Source: Tumebacillus_A lipolyticus (GTDB taxonomy: Bacteria > Bacillota > Bacilli > Tumebacillales > Tumebacillaceae). Taken from it: a stretch of 64,000 nt of DNA. Position numbers and translations under genes: made by a program. This document shows, in pieces, positions 48,301-57,600 of the stretch. The notes under the pieces are model-generated. The model saw nothing but the letters and a program-made list of their open reading frames with translations. It had not been told where the DNA came from and made no database searches. The stretch spans positions 682,001 through 746,000 of the forward strand of contig NZ_JBHUIO010000002.1 in the NCBI RefSeq assembly GCF_042682745.1, written 5' to 3'. The stretch's first letter is position 1. Each line of letters begins with the position of its first letter.

Positions 48301-51300
48301 GATCCCGTAGTTCTCCAGCGGCTCCAGCATCTCGATCTCAGACGCCCGAAGTTTCAGCCCGTTGGACAGCACTTCCTTGATCAGCTCGGTAGTCCCCTCG
48401 CGCAACAAAGATCGATCGACGCGACTCACGCTTGGGGTGCGATCCGCTTCGGCAGCCGACTCGCTCGCTTGTCGCTGATCGAGCAGCCCGCTCTCCTTCA
48501 GATAGCGCCGTACCTTGGCGCGATCTCCCTGCAGCACCATCGATTGGCTCTGGCTTCCCGCGAGCAGTCGTTCAAACACCCGCAGTCCACATGCCGTTTC
48601 CAGCGGTTCCACCCCGAAGCTCTGCCGGAGGGATTCGATGCGCGCTTCCGGCAATCTCATGCCGCCCGCTTGCCAATACGGCCAATTCAGGGAGAGCGAG
48701 CGCCCCGGTCGATCGCTCGCAGCGCGCAGCTTCACATATTCGTCCATAAAGCGGTTGCCCGTCGCATAATCGCTCTGTCCGACATTGCCGAGCACGGCGG
48801 CAAGCGAGGAGAACAGGACGAAAAAGTCGAGCGGCTCCCGCTTCGTCGCCTCATCCAGATAGATCGTGCCGTACAGTTTAGGCGCGACCACCGCATCAAA
48901 ATCTTGCTTCTGCTTGCGAAGCAGGAGCGAGTCGCGAAGCACGCCTGCGCTGTGAATCACGCCGTGCAGCACGCCGAATTTCGCTTTGACCTGCTCGATC
49001 AAACGATCCACATCGCGCTTTTGGCTCACATCCGCTTGCACATAGTGCACATCAGCTCCGAGATCGGACAATCTCCGCAGCTGTTGCTCCTGCTCTGCCC
49101 CCCGCTCGGAGCGCCCGCTCAGCACGAGGCGCGCTCGATGCTGGGAAGCTAGATAGTCGGCGAAGATCAGTCCCAGACCGCCCAATCCGCCTGTGATCAA
49201 ATAGACGCCGCGCTCTTTCAGCGGGAGGTTGTCCACCTCGGCAGTCAGAATTTCCTCCTCCAGCCGATGAACCAACCGCTCACCGCTCTGATAGCGGACC
49301 TCCGGTTCGCTTCCGCCCATGCACAGCTCCTGCCAGAGCGCGTCGATCGCCTCGTGTTCCGCGATCGAATCGGCGATCCCCACCGTCTTGCAGAGGAAGC
49401 GCGGTTGCTCTTGATGCCACGTTTTGGCAAAGCTGCCGACTGCCGTATCGATCGCTTCGACTGTCTGCTCGGTCGTGCCGAGCGGATAGACGAACAGCAG
49501 CGGTAGCGGGTGCCGATCGGGATGTTGTTGCAACGCTTGGCTCAGGAGGAACAGCGAGTCGATCCCCGCCTCGATCTCCCGGGAGAACGAGACTTGCTCA
49601 TCCGATCCAACTCCCCGACGAAAGCGATGCACGATCGCACATGGCGGTTGATGATCATCTGTCACGCTCTGCAAGAGCTGTCGATAGTCCTGTTCGCACG
49701 TCAGATCGATCACATAACGATCTGCTGCCAACCGAGCAAACGAGTTGCCAGGTACCACAGTGACGACCGTTCTGCCGCACGTTGCCGCCCAGCTCGCACT
49801 CGCCCTGTCATCCTGATCGAACAACAGCAACGGCCCTTCGGACAGCTCGACCGTCCGTTTTGGTTCGGTCGACAGCCTTTCAGGTTTCCAGATCGAACGA
49901 TAGCAAGCGATCAGCTCCTGCTCTGCGGTGGCAGCCGCTTGCAGCGCACCTTCTTGCAGAACAGGTTGGGACTGTTTTCCGCCGCGAAGCGAAAGCCCTC
50001 TCATCGCCAGCAGCAGGCGGCCCGACGGGTCGAGCAGTCGAAGATCGAACGTTCGCACGGGCGCTCCTTGCTCCGTCTGCTGATCTGCCGGGCAGACCAG
50101 CGCATAGCAGACGCTCGTCAGCGGATGAAAGAGCTCGATCTCCTGCAAAGCGAACGGAAGGTAGTCATAGGGGCCGGTCAACAGGCTGATCGTCTGGAGC
50201 ATGCCGTCGAGCAATATCGGATGCAGCCCATACTCGTCAAAGCTGTGCTGCAGTTCTGCCGGCACTTCCAATCGAGCGAGCGCCTCGTTCTCTCCACCCC
50301 ACAGCTGCTGGACAGGTCGCATGCTTCGGCCGTACTGCAACCCTTTCCCCGCTAAGCCTTGGTAAAATTGCTCGACGCTGATCGTGGAGCGATTGCGCAT
50401 TTGCACATCGGCCAGATTCACGCGATCAGCCTGCGCAGGCTGATCGCTCAGCTCCGCGTAGACCAGCGTGCCTTGCGCGTGGATCGTCACGGCGCTTTCG
50501 CTCTGCCGTGTCGTCACCTCGTAAGCCACCCCTCCCGCTTGCGGATAGAGGGAGATGTGCATCTCACGAGCGTCCTCCCGCAAGGTCAGCGGGTGCAGCC
50601 AGACGTTCCCTGTCAGCTTGATCACGCTGTGGTTGCGCCTTGCAAACTCACCTGCTGCCCGCGCCAGCTCCAAATAGACAACGCCCGGTAGAACAGGATT
50701 TCCCTGCAACAGATGATCGCGCAGATAGAAGTCGTCCGCGTGAAAGCGCTTCTGAAAGCATTGCTCTTCCAGCGTCGACTCGTTCGTATCGATCAGCGGG
50801 TGCAAAGCGATCGTTTGAACTCGCTCCGCTCTGCCTGTCGCACGAGGTTCCACCCAATATCGCTCCTCAGCAAACGGATACCCTGGCAGCGAGAGGCGCG
50901 GCAGGATCGGCCGCTCCTGCAACAAGCTCCAGTCGATCTCCAGACCGTCCACCCACAATTGAGCGATCGTGCTGAGCTTCCGATTTTGCACCAGCCGGCG
51001 AAAGTATTCGCTGCCTTCCTCATCCTGAACCACCAAAGCGGAGTTGCTTCGGTTGCCTTTCAGATTGCCGCGGAATACCTCATGACAGTTGTCCGGCTCG
51101 CGGCTGAACTGCTCCAGCAGTCTGATCGCTTGCTCCAGATCGGAAGCGACAAACGCGATGCGCGCTTCCATCTCCTCTCGACCAACCTGCAGCGTCTGCG
51201 CGAGGGCAGCCAACGACAGCTCGTTGTTTTGGGCTAAGAAGCGGGCGAGGGCTGCTGCTGACTCCCGAAGCCGCTCCTCCCGCTTGGCGGACAGCACCAG

Positions 51301-54300
51301 CAGGTGCGGGCCTCGTTCCGCTTCCACTTCCACCTGCCGCTCTTGCAGATACTCCTCCACGATCAGGTGCGCGTTCGATCCGCCCGCCCCGAATGACGAG
51401 ATGCCCGCCCTTCTCGGCACTTCGACCTCTCGTCCGCTCTCCGCTCGCTTCAGCCGCTTCCATTCGCTCAGCTCTCGTTGCACGTAAAAGGGCGTTTCCG
51501 CAAACGGAATGTGCGGGTTTTCCGGCTCCGCATGCAGCGAGGGCACCAGCTGACCATGCTTCATCTGCAACAGCACTTTGGTCAACCCAGCGATCCCCGC
51601 CGCCGATTCCAGATGCCCGATGTTCGACTTCACCGAGCCGATCGCGCAGTATTGCCGCTCCTGCTCTTCACCGAACGCCTTCTGCAGCCCGGTGATCTCG
51701 ATCGGATCGCCGAGCGAGGTTCCCGTTCCGTGCGCTTCGATGTAGCTGATCGTCTGCGGGTCGAGGTTCGCCCGCTTCAGCACCTCGGCGATCAGCTCCC
51801 CTTGCGCATTCGGGTTGGGCACCGTGTACCCGTTGGTCTTGCCACCGTGGTTGACCGCCGTCGCCTTGATCACCGCGTAAATGCGATCGCCATCCGCTTT
51901 CGCTTGCGCCAGCGGCTTGAGCAGCACCGCGCCGACGCCTTCGCCTGGCACATAGCCATCGCCGCCCTCGCCAAACGCCCGACAGCGCCCGTCGGACGAG
52001 GCGAACTTGCCTTGGGCCAGCTGCAAATATTTGTTCGGGTGGATCGTCAGGTTGACACCGCCTGCCACCGCCAGCTTGCTCTCCCCTTTGCGCAAGGAGT
52101 CGCAGGCCAGATGAATGGCGGTCAGCGAGGAAGAGCACATCGTATCCAGCGCCAAGCTCGGCCCGTTCAGATTGAACGTATAGGACACCCGGTTGGCGAT
52201 CGAGGCATAGGAGGAGTTCGGCACGATCACCTGCCCATCCGATTCGCCCTGATAGAGCTGATACTGCCCCCACATCACCCCGACGAAGACGCCGACGTTC
52301 AGCTCTTTCAATCGCGGTCTGGTGTAGTTCGCATCCTCAAACAGGTGCCACACCGTCTGCAGGAAAAGGCGCTCCTGCGGGTCTAACAATTCGGCTTCCC
52401 GCGGTGAGATGTTGAAGAAGAGCGGGTCAAACTTATCGACATCGTCGAGGAACCCGCCCCACTTGCTGTAGGTCTTGCCCTTTCGCCCTTTGTCCGGGTC
52501 AAAATAGTCGCGGTGATCCCATCGCTCAGCCGGAACTTCGGTGATGCAGTCTCGCCCGCTGCGCAGATTTTCCCAAAACTGATCGAGCGTTCGCGCTTGC
52601 GGATAGCGTCCGCTCAACCCGATGATCGCGATCTCGTCAGTTGCCAGCGCAACCGCGCTCTGTTCTCCTTCCACAAGACGCGTTGCCCTTGACAAGTTTC
52701 TAGGAGCCAAGTTTCTGGTAGACGAGTTCCGCAACTGCGGAGTCGATTTGCGATCGAGCGCAGCGGATGGCAAACGCTTCTGCACTCCCAGCTCGCGCAA
52801 CAGTTGCTCGCCATGATGCTTTTGCAAATAGCCGGCCAGTTCAGAAATGGTCTGGTACTCAAAAAAGAGCGTCTTCGAGAGCGTGCCGAACTGTTTCTCC
52901 AGCTCTCGGGTCAGCGTCATGATCATTACCGAGTCGAGACCGTAATTCTCCAGCGGTTCCTGCGACTGCAAGCGAGCAGCAGTCAATTCGAGCTCACCGG
53001 CAAAAAGCTCTTTTAAGAAAGCTTCTGTCAGCGCACGCAGTTCCTGCTCATGAACTGGGCTCAGCTCCGCATGCTCTGCCTCGCGGGTCACAGGTGTCGG
53101 CGACTTCCATTCGAACGCTTGGCGGATGGAACTGGCATCCCCTGCGGTGACCACCAGCTGAGAGCAGCTCCCCGCCAATCCAGCTGCGAAAGCGCTCCAC
53201 CCGTTCTCCGTCTGCAGCGGCACGAGACCGAGCGTTGCCCGCAAGCTCTGCTCTACGCTCGGCGAGACTTGCATGCCACCCGCTTGCCACAACGGCCAAT
53301 TGAACGACAGTGTCCGACCTGGCGATCTCCGATTCGCTCGCACTTCGGCATAGCGATCCATAAAGCAGTTCGCATACGCGTAGTCGCTCTGCCCGATGTT
53401 GCCGATCGCCGAAGCGAGCGAAGAGAAGAGCACAAAAAAGTCGAGCGGCTCCGACTGTGTCGCCAGATCTAAGTTCACCGTGCCGAACACTTTTGGCGCT
53501 ATCACCTGCGCCCAGTCCTCGGCCGTCTTGTTCAGCAACAGGGAATCTCTGATCACACCTGCGCTATGGATCACGCCGTGAACCTCACCAAAGCGAGCTT
53601 TCGCCTCGCCAACCCATCTGTCAACATCTTCACGGGAAGTCACATCCCCGCGCAGATACAGCACGTCAGCGCCGAGCGCTTCCAGCATCTTCAACCTTTT
53701 GGCGATCTGGTCATCAGCTGCTGAGCGCCCGGTCAGCACCAGCTTGGCCTGACATTGACGTGCCAGCAGCTCGGCAAACAGCAGCCCTAGGCCTCCTGCG
53801 CCTCCGCTGATCAGGTACACGCCTCGCTCCCGCAACAGGGTTCCTGATGCTGCTGTCGGCAGAGGTGCCGCCTCTTGCAGACGCTTGCAGAACCTCTGAC
53901 CGCCTTCATAGCGAATCTCGACATCTCCGTCGGGCGACGCGTTCGCTTCCGCCAGCAGATGATCGATCCAATCGGCTGTGGTCAGGTCGAGCTCGACCGC
54001 CTTGCACACCAGCTGCGGGTGTTCCAGTCGCAGCGTCCGCGCAAATCCGCTCACAGCCGACTGCAAAGCGAAAGCGGTGTTCGATCGGGCTGCTGTCGGA
54101 TGGGCGAAGAGCAGTTGAACTTCCTTGTCCAGCTTCTGTTCCAAGCAGGCACGGCTGAGGTGAAACAGCGCCAGTATCCCCTGCTCCATCTGGCTTTGCA
54201 GGTCGTCTGCGCTCAGTTGCGACCAGAGATGAAGCACAAGGTCTGGCTTCACCTCTTTGAACAGCGTTCGATACGCCTCAGCAGAGGCAGGGTCGATCAC

Positions 54301-54642
54301 GTACTGGTGATCGCTCCGCTGTTCAAAGCTCTTCCCCTGTTGCACCAGCACGACCTGCACGTCCCGTCCGAGCCGCTCTCGTACAGACAGGCGGATCTCC
54401 TCGCTGTGAGCAAACAGCAAGAGGGTCTGAGCGCTTTCGCTCGGTTTCACCTCGCGGCGGATCGGCTCTGCAGCCACCCATTCGCTCTGGAAGTAGAGGA
54501 GCTGATCCTCGTCTTGGTCTGCGCGTTGGCCTTGCTGATCAAGGCGCGCCGCTGCAAACAGCTTCCAGCCTTCCTCAGGTGTGATCTGCTGTTTTTGAAT
54601 TTGCTCGAAGATATCTTGGTAACTCCGCTTCTCGCTCCTCAT
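45337..54642 (-). CDS. Trans-AT PKS subunit: KR-ACP-KS-DH-KR-ACP-KS-DH(degenerate)
   Basis: This protein has 3101 aa. Order: docking helices (DIFEQIQKQQITPEEGWKLF); KR (G274, Tyr421); ACP Ser571; KS about 665-1092 (Cys836, DTMCSSSL); LPGYPF; DH with His1310 (HLLQGNPVLP) and Asp1479; KR (G1812, Tyr1959); ACP Ser2116; KS about 2210-2637 (Cys2381, DTMCSSSL); LPTYPF; a final DH. That DH looks impaired: its first motif, HLLFAPMLP (His2860), is one residue short and lacks the Gly, and the conserved YGPSF-type motif reads VPAQF, although Asp3027 remains. The protein stops at CKQRAVLS, without the C-terminal docking helix its sisters carry. The first KS is one copy of the near-identical cassette shared with 27481-28870. 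An ATGA overlap links it to the upstream gene. Confidence 0.95.
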   Translation of the reverse strand: MRSEKRSYQDIFEQIQKQQITPEEGWKLFAAARLDQQGQRADQDEDQLLYFQSEWVAAEPIRREVKPSESAQTLLLFAHSEEIRLSVRERLGRDVQVVLVQQGKSFEQRSDHQYVIDPASAEAYRTLFKEVKPDLVLHLWSQLSADDLQSQMEQGILALFHLSRACLEQKLDKEVQLLFAHPTAARSNTAFALQSAVSGFARTLRLEHPQLVCKAVELDLTTADWIDHLLAEANASPDGDVEIRYEGGQRFCKRLQEAAPLPTAASGTLLRERGVYLISGGAGGLGLLFAELLARQCQAKLVLTGRSAADDQIAKRLKMLEALGADVLYLRGDVTSREDVDRWVGEAKARFGEVHGVIHSAGVIRDSLLLNKTAEDWAQVIAPKVFGTVNLDLATQSEPLDFFVLFSSLASAIGNIGQSDYAYANCFMDRYAEVRANRRSPGRTLSFNWPLWQAGGMQVSPSVEQSLRATLGLVPLQTENGWSAFAAGLAGSCSQLVVTAGDASSIRQAFEWKSPTPVTREAEHAELSPVHEQELRALTEAFLKELFAGELELTAARLQSQEPLENYGLDSVMIMTLTRELEKQFGTLSKTLFFEYQTISELAGYLQKHHGEQLLRELGVQKRLPSAALDRKSTPQLRNSSTRNLAPRNLSRATRLVEGEQSAVALATDEIAIIGLSGRYPQARTLDQFWENLRSGRDCITEVPAERWDHRDYFDPDKGRKGKTYSKWGGFLDDVDKFDPLFFNISPREAELLDPQERLFLQTVWHLFEDANYTRPRLKELNVGVFVGVMWGQYQLYQGESDGQVIVPNSSYASIANRVSYTFNLNGPSLALDTMCSSSLTAIHLACDSLRKGESKLAVAGGVNLTIHPNKYLQLAQGKFASSDGRCRAFGEGGDGYVPGEGVGAVLLKPLAQAKADGDRIYAVIKATAVNHGGKTNGYTVPNPNAQGELIAEVLKRANLDPQTISYIEAHGTGTSLGDPIEITGLQKAFGEEQERQYCAIGSVKSNIGHLESAAGIAGLTKVLLQMKHGQLVPSLHAEPENPHIPFAETPFYVQRELSEWKRLKRAESGREVEVPRRAGISSFGAGGSNAHLIVEEYLQERQVEVEAERGPHLLVLSAKREERLRESAAALARFLAQNNELSLAALAQTLQVGREEMEARIAFVASDLEQAIRLLEQFSREPDNCHEVFRGNLKGNRSNSALVVQDEEGSEYFRRLVQNRKLSTIAQLWVDGLEIDWSLLQERPILPRLSLPGYPFAEERYWVEPRATGRAERVQTIALHPLIDTNESTLEEQCFQKRFHADDFYLRDHLLQGNPVLPGVVYLELARAAGEFARRNHSVIKLTGNVWLHPLTLREDAREMHISLYPQAGGVAYEVTTRQSESAVTIHAQGTLVYAELSDQPAQADRVNLADVQMRNRSTISVEQFYQGLAGKGLQYGRSMRPVQQLWGGENEALARLEVPAELQHSFDEYGLHPILLDGMLQTISLLTGPYDYLPFALQEIELFHPLTSVCYALVCPADQQTEQGAPVRTFDLRLLDPSGRLLLAMRGLSLRGGKQSQPVLQEGALQAAATAEQELIACYRSIWKPERLSTEPKRTVELSEGPLLLFDQDDRASASWAATCGRTVVTVVPGNSFARLAADRYVIDLTCEQDYRQLLQSVTDDHQPPCAIVHRFRRGVGSDEQVSFSREIEAGIDSLFLLSQALQQHPDRHPLPLLFVYPLGTTEQTVEAIDTAVGSFAKTWHQEQPRFLCKTVGIADSIAEHEAIDALWQELCMGGSEPEVRYQSGERLVHRLEEEILTAEVDNLPLKERGVYLITGGLGGLGLIFADYLASQHRARLVLSGRSERGAEQEQQLRRLSDLGADVHYVQADVSQKRDVDRLIEQVKAKFGVLHGVIHSAGVLRDSLLLRKQKQDFDAVVAPKLYGTIYLDEATKREPLDFFVLFSSLAAVLGNVGQSDYATGNRFMDEYVKLRAASDRPGRSLSLNWPYWQAGGMRLPEARIESLRQSFGVEPLETACGLRVFERLLAGSQSQSMVLQGDRAKVRRYLKESGLLDQRQASESAAEADRTPSVSRVDRSLLREGTTELIKEVLSNGLKLRASEIEMLEPLENYGIDSVMIVELTQALELQFGELSKTLFFEYQTADALTDYFLDQHAARLVEILDLPTVAPAVERSLPAVPEIPAPVRRDEVARSRFLTAPAVSSPSAATQPDEIAIIGISGRFPKANSIEEFWDNLKSGRDCVTEVPEDRWDYRDFYDPDKEQAGKTNSKWGGFLDDVDKFDPLFFNIAPSEAELLDPQERLFLETVWETLENAGYTKERLSHADIGVYVGVMYGHYQLFGAEESQRGNVTALSSSFASIANRVSYFFNWHGPSIALDTMCSSSLTAIHLACESLHRGESEMAVAGGVNVTIHPNKYILLSSSQFMSSDGRCRSFGEGGDGYVPGEGVGAVLLKPLKKALADGDHIHAVIKGTAVNHGGKTNGYTVPNPVAQTGVIAKAIKRANLDPRTISYIEAHGTGTSLGDPIEITGLMKAFAEHTPDRQFCAIGSAKSNIGHLESAAGVAGIAKVILQMKHRQLVPSLHSEQLNPHISFVNSPFYVQRELQEWKAPVLVQDGVEVSHPRRAGVSSFGAGGANAHILLEEFVQAPVNERASRSEQVIILSAKNAERLNEYVRKMISHLEQQREEQRAISALAYTLQTGREEMSERVAFVVSEIPELIDLMGRFLQGERELERVYQGNVRSNKEKFERMIEGRAGREFLRMIMQDRQMGKIAQFWVSGISIDWELLHEGAKAPRMTLPTYPFAKERYWAVQSAASGDLTLRGGAVQRLHPLIERNTSTVRALKYSTRLVGDEYYLAKHLLFAPMLPGAMFLEVARAAGELAGERAVHRLEQVVWSRPMSPLKLPCELQIQLYPADTMMRFEVSTESEGEPRTIHCQGTILLTAAGETPGEMARVDVQDLIRRATVRLSGAEWYRRWFGDEQRVPAQFHTIQEWFAGDGYSVARLEIPSAHRADAAAYGLHALLADGALQAAWGLPEQETALGNILLPQEVERFDLLGAAGASCYVRVIGTGASAHLQLLDEAGHTVASMQGCKQRAVLS
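51273..52662 (-). repeat. Near-identical KS cassette, copy 2
   Basis: This is the partner of 27481-28870 at a constant offset of 23,792 bases; it encodes the first KS of the 3101-aa subunit together with the QSAVALATDE lead-in. Identity is very high except for about 52167-52432, which encodes a stretch from the IDPQERLFL-type motif to just before the DTMCSSSL active site. Outside the cassette, the adapter (starting at SAKREERLRESAAAL) and the preceding linker are clearly different. Confidence 0.85.
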
Positions 54643-57600
54643 GCGTTCCCCACCAACCTTTGCAGATCGTCGATCTCGATGTCTCCGCTTTGTAGTTTGT
54701 AAAAAAGGTCGATGATCTCTTGTCGTCGCGGCCCTTCCTGTTTCATCACCCTCTGCGTAAAGTCATTGATTCGCACCAACTGGTTCCCCTGTTCGTCTGC
54801 CAGCACGATCGTAAATTTTTGAACGCGATCCTCAAGCGCTGACGTGCGAACCGCATAGGCAAAACAGCGCTGCGGAAGCGGTCGGTACACGATGAGCTCG
54901 CCGATCGAATAGGGCACGACCGACTCGCGAGAATCGAGCAGTCCGATGACCGTCTGCAACGCGCCATCGAGCAGAGACGGGTGCAGCAGATAGTGATCCG
55001 CTTCTTGTGCTGCCGAGTCTGGCAAGCAAATTTCGGCGAGCGCCGACTTTCCATCGCCGCTCCACTCGCGGATGCTCCGAAAGCTCGGGCCGTACGCGTA
55101 GCCCATCTGCTCAAACTCCTGATAGCATTGCGCAGCTCCTTTTAACCCAGACAAGCTCTCGCGGATGGCGCTCAGCTGCAGCTGCTCCGGAATTCGCGAA
55201 TCGTCCGCCTCAAACTTGAGCGCACCTTGTGCGTGCAGCGTCACCTCGCCACCCTCGTGCTCCGAGTACACTTCGTAGCCGATCTGCTCACCGTCCTGAT
55301 ACAGGCAGATGTGCACCTCTCGCTCCTCAGTCGACGTGTCGATCGGATGCGCCCAGACCGCCTGCTCGATCTGACGAACTGGCCGTTCAGCCGCCAGTTC
55401 GCCAGCTGCTCGCGCCATTTCCAGATAGGCTGCAGCAGGCAAGATCTGCGCCCCGTCGATTCGGTGATCCTGCAGATAGAACTCAGCTCCGGTCAATCTG
55501 GTGCTGAACTTCTGCATTTGCAGCGTCGATGTGTTTCGCTCGACCAGCGGATGCAGACGCGCTGCCAAAAGAGGACGATCCGCTCCTGCAGCGCTTGCTG
55601 AAGCACTCGAATTGGGCACCCAATAGCGCTCTTTCGCAAACGGATAGATCGGCAGCGAGAGACGCTTGGGTCGATCGGTCGCTGCTGTGTACAACAGGCT
55701 CCAATCCAAGTTGATGCCGGCGACATAGAGCGTTGCCAGATGTTCGAATCGACCTTCCTGCAGGAGCATCCGCATATAGGCCTCGCCTGCTCGACCCTCG
55801 ACCAACAGCTCCACCTGATGACGAAGGTCGGCGCCTCCACCGCGATACAGCTGTTCGATCCCCGCTTCACCTGCGAGGAAACGACCCAGCTTTTCGACAA
55901 GCTCCTCCACCGAGGAGACGATGAGCGCCAAGCGCTCTTCCATCGCTTCACGCCCGACCTGCAAGGTAAAGGCGATATCGCGCAAGGAAAAGTCGCGGCT
56001 CTGCACAGCCTGCAACACAGGTAGCCCTTCTGCCTGGCGGTCGACCCCAGCGCGAATCAGCTCATCCGCCAAAGTTGCCAGCGTGTGATGCTCCAAAAGC
56101 GTCCAAGCGGTCGCATCCACCTGAAACTCCTGACCGACAAGGTCGAGCAGGTCGTTCCAGATCAGGCGATCCATCCCGTACTCGGTCAGCAGGATCGAAG
56201 CGTCCAGATCCTCCACCTTCACCTGTAGCAACTTGGAGGCGATGCTAAGCAGCGACTGCTCCACCTGTCGAGTCTGCGCCACCCGGCTATTGGCGCGCGG
56301 GAGGAGCGGTCGATCCGCATCGCTGCCGAGGAACTTGAGCATCTGCTCCGCGTATGCTTTCAGGCGCTCTTCATTGCGGGCTGACAGCAGGATCAATTGC
56401 GCTTCTTCCCCAGAAGCTTTTGGATCAGAGAAACGCTCGCTCGCTTGAAATTCTTCCAAGATCACATGAGCGTTCGAGCCGCCCGCTCCAAACGAGGAGA
56501 CGCCCGCCCGACGCGGGGCGATGGAGCGCACCCCATTTGCTTCGAGCACCGGTCGCTTCCATTCGGCAAGCTCCTGCTGCACATAAAAAGGAGATCGCTC
56601 GAAGTCGATGTGCGGGTTGAGCCGCTCCGCATGCAGGGATGGAACCAACCGCTCGTGCTTCATCTGCAACAGCACTTTGGTGATCCCAGCAATACCAGCA
56701 GCCGATTCCAGATGACCGATGTTCGATTTGACCGAACCGATCGCACAGAATTGCAAATCTTTCGTCCGCTCTCCGAACGCTCGCATCAACCCGGTGATCT
56801 CGATCGGGTCTCCGAGCGCCGTCCCCGTTCCATGCGCTTCGAGGTAGGAGATCGAGCGCGGATCGATCTGCGCTCTCTCCAGCGCCTTGGCGATCAATCG
56901 CCCTTGCGCTTGCGGGCTGGGCACCGTATACCCGTTGGTCTTGCCCCCATGATTGAGCGAGGTCGCTTTGATCACCCCATAGATCTGATCTCCGTCCTCG
57001 ATCGCTCGATGCAGCGGTTTTAACAGCACCGCCCCGACTCCCTCGCCAGGCACATATCCATCCCCTCCCTCACCGAAGCTCCTGCACCGACCATCGGTGG
57101 AGGAAAACTTGCCTTGGGAGAGCAGGATGTATTTGTTCGGATGAATCGAGACGTTGACGCCGCCGGCGAGCGCCAGATCGCTCTCCCCTTTGCGAATCGA
57201 GTCACAGGCGAGATGGATGGCGGTCAGCGATGACGAACACATCGTGTCGACCGCCATGCTCGGCCCGTGCAAGTTCAGGCTGTAGGAAACGCGGTTGGCG
57301 ATGGTGGCAGAAGAGGAGTTGAGGGCGATCACGTTCCCTTTTAACGATTCTTCCGCACCGTATAGTTGATAATGGCCGTACATGACCCCGACGAACACAC
57401 CGACCGCGGTGTCTTGCAAGGCGGTCTTGGTGTAGCCAGCATCCTCGAACGCATGCCATGCCGTCTGCAAAAACAGCCGCTCCTGCGGATCCATCAGCGC
57501 CGCTTCTTTCGGGGAGATGTGAAAGAAGAGTGGGTCGAACTTATCGACATCGGAGATAAATCCGCCCCATTTGCTGTAGCACTTTCCTTTTCGATTTCGA

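Noticed and set aside
48700..49250. Inactive KR suspected because YATGN differs from YAxAN
   Set aside because: Ser, Tyr and Asn of the catalytic set are all in place; the Thr-Gly change does not touch them.
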